From contig JALWZI010000088.1 in the NCBI GenBank assembly GCA_027002755.1, positions 1-7,124 on the forward strand: DNA of 7,124 nt. Direction: 5' to 3'. Positions 5,595 to 7,124 of the stretch are shown piece after piece. Positions within the stretch are counted from its first letter, which is position 1; every line of letters begins with the position of its first letter. Source of the stretch: Campylobacteraceae bacterium (GTDB taxonomy: Bacteria > Campylobacterota > Campylobacteria > Campylobacterales > Sulfurovaceae). The translations under genes were made by a program, and so were the position numbers. The notes beneath the pieces were generated by a model, which did no database searches, had not been told where the DNA came from, and saw nothing but the letters and a program-made list of their open reading frames with translations.

Positions 5595-5969
5595 TCAGTA
5601 TTCTATCTCCACATCACTCTCTGCCGCCTCGCAGGTCGGACAGTAGTGATAGGCGGAACGGTAGGAGGCGATTTCGCCTTCCATCAGAGCGGCGATGTCG
5701 ATCACGCCGTCCAGAAACTCAATTGTATCCAAATCCTCCGTGATCTTCCGGGGCTGATCCGTCAGGATCAGATTCAGCGGAAGATGAAGCTCCCGGGTGA
5801 ACTCCTCGCCGCACCGGTCGCAGGCCAATGTGATCCGACCGTCGATCGTCGATTCGAGGAGGACTTCGTGTGCTCCCTCTCTCAACAGGCTGCCGGCCAT
5901 CTCCAGAGACTCCTGCCGTAGGCGGAACTCACCGGGACTCCGCCCAACCTTGTTGAAAGAGATCTTCAT
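5595..5969 (-). CDS. DUF177/YceD-family protein with two Cys pairs
   Basis: A 124-residue protein of the DUF177 (YceD) family, found next to rpmF in most bacteria and tied to 23S rRNA or ribosome assembly in some of them. The typical block TLACDRCGEEF (47-57) is present with Cys50 and Cys53, followed by a beta-rich middle part and DIAALMEGEI (91-100). A second pair, Cys110 and Cys113 in HYCPTC, lies near the C-terminus. The four cysteines could form a single zinc site. The start at 5969 is chosen because the family begins with MKIxF and because it lies 13 bases after the ndk stop; upstream in-frame Met codons would run into ndk. The Shine-Dalgarno is weak, so coupling to ndk is likely. The counterpart in H. 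pylori sits in the same place between ndk and rpmF. Confidence 0.88.
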   Translation of the reverse strand: MKISFNKVGRSPGEFRLRQESLEMAGSLLREGAHEVLLESTIDGRITLACDRCGEEFTRELHLPLNLILTDQPRKITEDLDTIEFLDGVIDIAALMEGEIASYRSAYHYCPTCEAAESDVEIEY

Positions 5970-5982
5970 CGGATCGATTCGA

Positions 5983-6396
5983 TCAGAGGATTTCCCGGCG
6001 GGCGAAGAAGAAGGCGATCTCCTTCTCGGCATTCTCCAGGGAATCGCTTCCGTGAACCGCATTGGCGTCGATGCTCTCGGCGAAATCGGCACGGATCGTT
6101 CCGGGAGCGGCCTCTTTGGGGTCGGTAGCTCCCATCAGTTCACGGTTCTTGGCCACAGCATTCTCTCCTTCGAGAACGGAGACGACCACCGGACCGGAGA
6201 TCATGAACTCCACCAGCTCACCGAAGAAAGGACGCTCTTTGTGGACGGCATAGAAGGCCTCGGCATCGGCACGGCTCAACTGCACTTTTTTCATCGCGGC
6301 GATACGAAGACCGTTGCTCTCGAAACGGTCGATGATCTTGCCGATCACGTTCTTTTTCACAGCGTCGGGCTTGATGATCGAAAGGGTCTGTTCCAT
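5983..6396 (-). CDS. ndk: Nucleoside diphosphate kinase
   Basis: Ndk balances nucleoside triphosphate pools by moving the gamma-phosphate between nucleotides via a phosphohistidine. The 137-residue length is standard. [20 protein letters not shown] (2-21) is the family N-terminus, and His115 in [16 protein letters not shown] is the phosphorylated histidine. The Arg of GTIRADF and Lys9 are also in place. The ATG at 6396 has AGGA about nine bases upstream and a candidate -10 (TATTAT, 6435-6430) further back, so ndk may begin its own transcript covering DUF177, rpmF and plsX. The ferredoxin gene ends 115 bases upstream, with a hairpin between. Confidence 0.97.
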   Translation of the reverse strand: MEQTLSIIKPDAVKKNVIGKIIDRFESNGLRIAAMKKVQLSRADAEAFYAVHKERPFFGELVEFMISGPVVVSVLEGENAVAKNRELMGATDPKEAAPGTIRADFAESIDANAVHGSDSLENAEKEIAFFFARREIL

Positions 6397-6429
6397 CGTT
6401 ATTGATCCTGATTAAAATTTTGGAGGTGG

Positions 6430-6435
6430 ATAATA
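6430..6435 (-). promoter_or_regulatory. Candidate -10 box of the ndk operon
   Basis: TATTAT (6435-6430, minus strand), preceded by TGTGG, lies 34 bases before the ndk ATG and predicts a start near 6423. No matching -35 is seen. Its position after the ferredoxin hairpin supports a separate transcript for ndk and the genes after it. Confidence 0.4.
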
Positions 6436-6477
6436 CCACAATGAGTATTAAAGGAAAGTTAAAAGGGGAGAGTTTGT

Positions 6478-6506
6478 CCGATGACCCGCAAAAACGGGTC
6501 GGTCGG
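6478..6506 (-). terminator. Likely terminator hairpin after the ferredoxin gene
   Basis: GACCCG (6483-6488) pairs with CGGGTC (6495-6500) around a six-base loop, and the stem continues past a small internal loop with CCGA (6478-6481) and TCGG (6503-6506). It begins six bases after the ferredoxin stop on the minus strand. A pyrimidine stretch with four U follows about 14 bases later rather than directly, so termination may be incomplete. Confidence 0.5.
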
Positions 6507-6511
6507 GAAGA

Positions 6512-6799
6512 TCAGTCTTCGATGACAGGTGTGTGGTTGGCACGGGCTTCCGCAGGAATATCCTCACGGCAGGGCATCCCTTCGACGCAGTCGGTCCAAA
6601 CGATGCATCCCTCGGTGGGGCATGCCTCGGCACAAGCGGGCGTGTCATGATAGCCTACGCACTCGACACACTTGTCGGCATAGACATAATAGATGTCCTC
6701 ACCTGTGGGGTTATCGTCCTCGTCAACGATCGCTTCGACGGGGCACTCATCGATACAGGCTGCACAGTTGATGCAGATATCTGTAATCATTACTGCCAT
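6512..6799 (-). CDS. fdxA: 2[4Fe-4S] ferredoxin, Alvin-type
   Basis: A 95-residue low-potential electron carrier of the cytoplasm. The first cluster motif is Cys9-x2-Cys12-x2-Cys15-x3-Cys19 (CINCAACIDECP). The second is Cys44-x2-Cys47-x8-Cys56-x3-Cys60; the eight-residue insert and the C-terminal extension are marks of the Allochromatium-type (YfhL-like) group. Three further cysteines (65, 71, 77) lie in the tail. The protein is acidic, as expected. The ATG at 6799 follows AGGAG by six bases. The gene lies between metK and ndk; a ferredoxin named fdxA neighbours ndk in Campylobacter jejuni too. Upstream is a -10 candidate covered by TGTGA repeats. The electron partner cannot be read from the window; oxidoreductases for pyruvate or 2-oxoglutarate are common partners in this phylum. 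Confidence 0.93.
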   Translation of the reverse strand: MAVMITDICINCAACIDECPVEAIVDEDDNPTGEDIYYVYADKCVECVGYHDTPACAEACPTEGCIVWTDCVEGMPCREDIPAEARANHTPVIED

Positions 6800-6820
6800 G
6801 TGTTTCTCCTTTGTTCATTT

Positions 6821-6841
6821 TGTGAATCACACTATATCACA
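6821..6841 (-). promoter_or_regulatory. Ferredoxin promoter with overlapping TGTGA/TCACA inverted and direct repeats
   Basis: On the plus strand TGTGA (6821-6825), TCACA (6827-6831) and TCACA (6837-6841) lie within 21 bases. The extended -10 TGA-TATAGT reads on the minus strand at 6839-6831, so the repeats cover the -10 and the predicted start near 6824. This looks like an operator for a repressor, or a regulated promoter. The words recall half-sites of the CRP/FNR family, but the spacing is not the usual six bases, so the regulator is unknown. Confidence 0.42.
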
Positions 6842-6853
6842 GGAAGATTAAAC

Positions 6854-6882
6854 GGCTCTTTAAGCAGCCCTTCCGGAAAGGG
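6854..6882. other. Two adjacent small hairpins in the metK-ferredoxin spacer
   Basis: GGCT (6854-6857) pairs with AGCC (6866-6869), with CT/AG possibly extending it. CCCTT (6868-6872) pairs with AAGGG (6878-6882) around CCGGA. They share bases and so are alternatives. On the minus strand the first is followed by GTTTAAT, so it could be a second terminator after metK. No tRNA or other known RNA is recognised in 6842-6956. Confidence 0.3.
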
Positions 6883-6912
6883 GGACCCGAAAGTGCTACC
6901 TTCAGTTACACA

Positions 6913-6926
6913 AACCGCCTTCGGTT
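6913..6926 (-). terminator. Candidate metK terminator
   Basis: AACCG (6913-6917) and CGGTT (6922-6926) form a five-pair stem with a four-base loop, about 30 bases after the metK stop. The minus-strand transcript continues with UGUGU right after the stem's final UU, a short and imperfect U-rich tail. Likely but weak. Confidence 0.42.
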
Positions 6927-6956
6927 CAGCAACGGATCTTCTTTATCCTTCCGAGC

Positions 6957-7124
6957 TCAGAGCCCCAGGTAGGAACGGATCTCCTCAACCCGGTCGGTCC
7001 GTTCCCAGGTAAATTCGGGAAGCTCCCGGCCGAAATGGCCGTAGGCGGCCGTTTTACGATAGATAGGACGCAGCAGATCGAGACTCTTGATGATCCCCGC
7101 CGGACGCAGATCGAAAACATCCCG
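6957..7124 (-). CDS. metK: S-adenosylmethionine synthetase, C-terminal fragment cut by window edge
   Basis: MetK makes S-adenosylmethionine from methionine and ATP in the cytoplasm. Only the last 55 residues and the TGA stop (6959-6957) are inside the window; the start lies beyond the right edge. The visible part contains the block [12 protein letters not shown], then [18 protein letters not shown] and [12 protein letters not shown], which are the conserved C-terminal blocks of the bacterial enzyme, ending in SYLGL. It reads leftward like all genes to its left as far as magIII. H. pylori likewise has metK upstream of ndk. Identity is firm, though only the C-terminus can be examined. Confidence 0.96.
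   Translation of the reverse strand, partial: RDVFDLRPAGIIKSLDLLRPIYRKTAAYGHFGRELPEFTWERTDRVEEIRSYLGL

Noticed and set aside
5797..6405. Plus-strand open frame opposite ndk and DUF177
   Set aside because: Spans two genuine minus-strand genes and has no recognisable domain.
6842..6956. Structured non-coding RNA between metK and the ferredoxin gene
   Set aside because: Only small hairpins are seen; no tRNA, riboswitch or other known RNA core was recognised.
1..7124. CRISPR array, insertion sequence or tRNA-linked integration
   Set aside because: No regularly spaced repeats, transposase or tRNA gene was found on either strand.

Overview
The window looks like chromosomal DNA from a member of the Campylobacterota (former Epsilonproteobacteria). 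It is G+C-rich by eye, so a deep-vent or sediment chemolithotroph of the Sulfurovum/Nitratifractor/Hydrogenimonas kind is more likely than a low-GC Campylobacter or Helicobacter. The basis is the leftward cluster metK - ferredoxin - ndk - DUF177 - rpmF - plsX - fabH, an order I know from H. pylori and C. jejuni, plus a MagIII-type glycosylase of the H. pylori kind. The genus is inference.

Left part (1-2553), accessory and the interesting region. At the left edge, on the minus strand, lies the N-terminal third or less of selD (selenophosphate synthetase). An ordinary ORF caller misses it because its catalytic cysteine codon is an in-frame TGA, read here as selenocysteine, with a SECIS-like hairpin just downstream. 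Divergent from it run three tightly packed plus-strand genes: a Tat-exported transglutaminase-fold protein; a fusion of a TusA/SirA/YedF-like CPxP domain to a MerT-like three-helix membrane protein, overlapping the previous gene by 4 bases; and a MerP-like heavy-metal-binding domain protein with a GMTCxxC motif. No mercuric reductase or MerR regulator is present in the window. The divergence from selD and the YedF-like look of the TusA domain suggest that this unit may handle selenium, or another soft thiol-reactive ion, rather than being a classical mercury-resistance operon. That is a hypothesis.

Middle (2537-3310). A MagIII-like 3-methyladenine DNA glycosylase runs convergently and overlaps merP by 17 bases. 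Its upstream region is a roughly 100-base A+T-rich spacer full of small inverted repeats.

Right part (3306-7124), conserved housekeeping. fabH, plsX, rpmF, a zinc-ribbon DUF177 protein, ndk, a 2[4Fe-4S] ferredoxin and the C-terminus of metK all read leftward. rpmF/plsX overlap by one base, and DUF177 and ndk are closely spaced. Candidate extended -10 promoters precede ndk, fabH and the ferredoxin. Hairpins that may act as terminators follow the ferredoxin and metK. Together these genes link translation (L32), phospholipid and fatty-acid initiation (PlsX, FabH), nucleotide balance (Ndk) and SAM synthesis (MetK).
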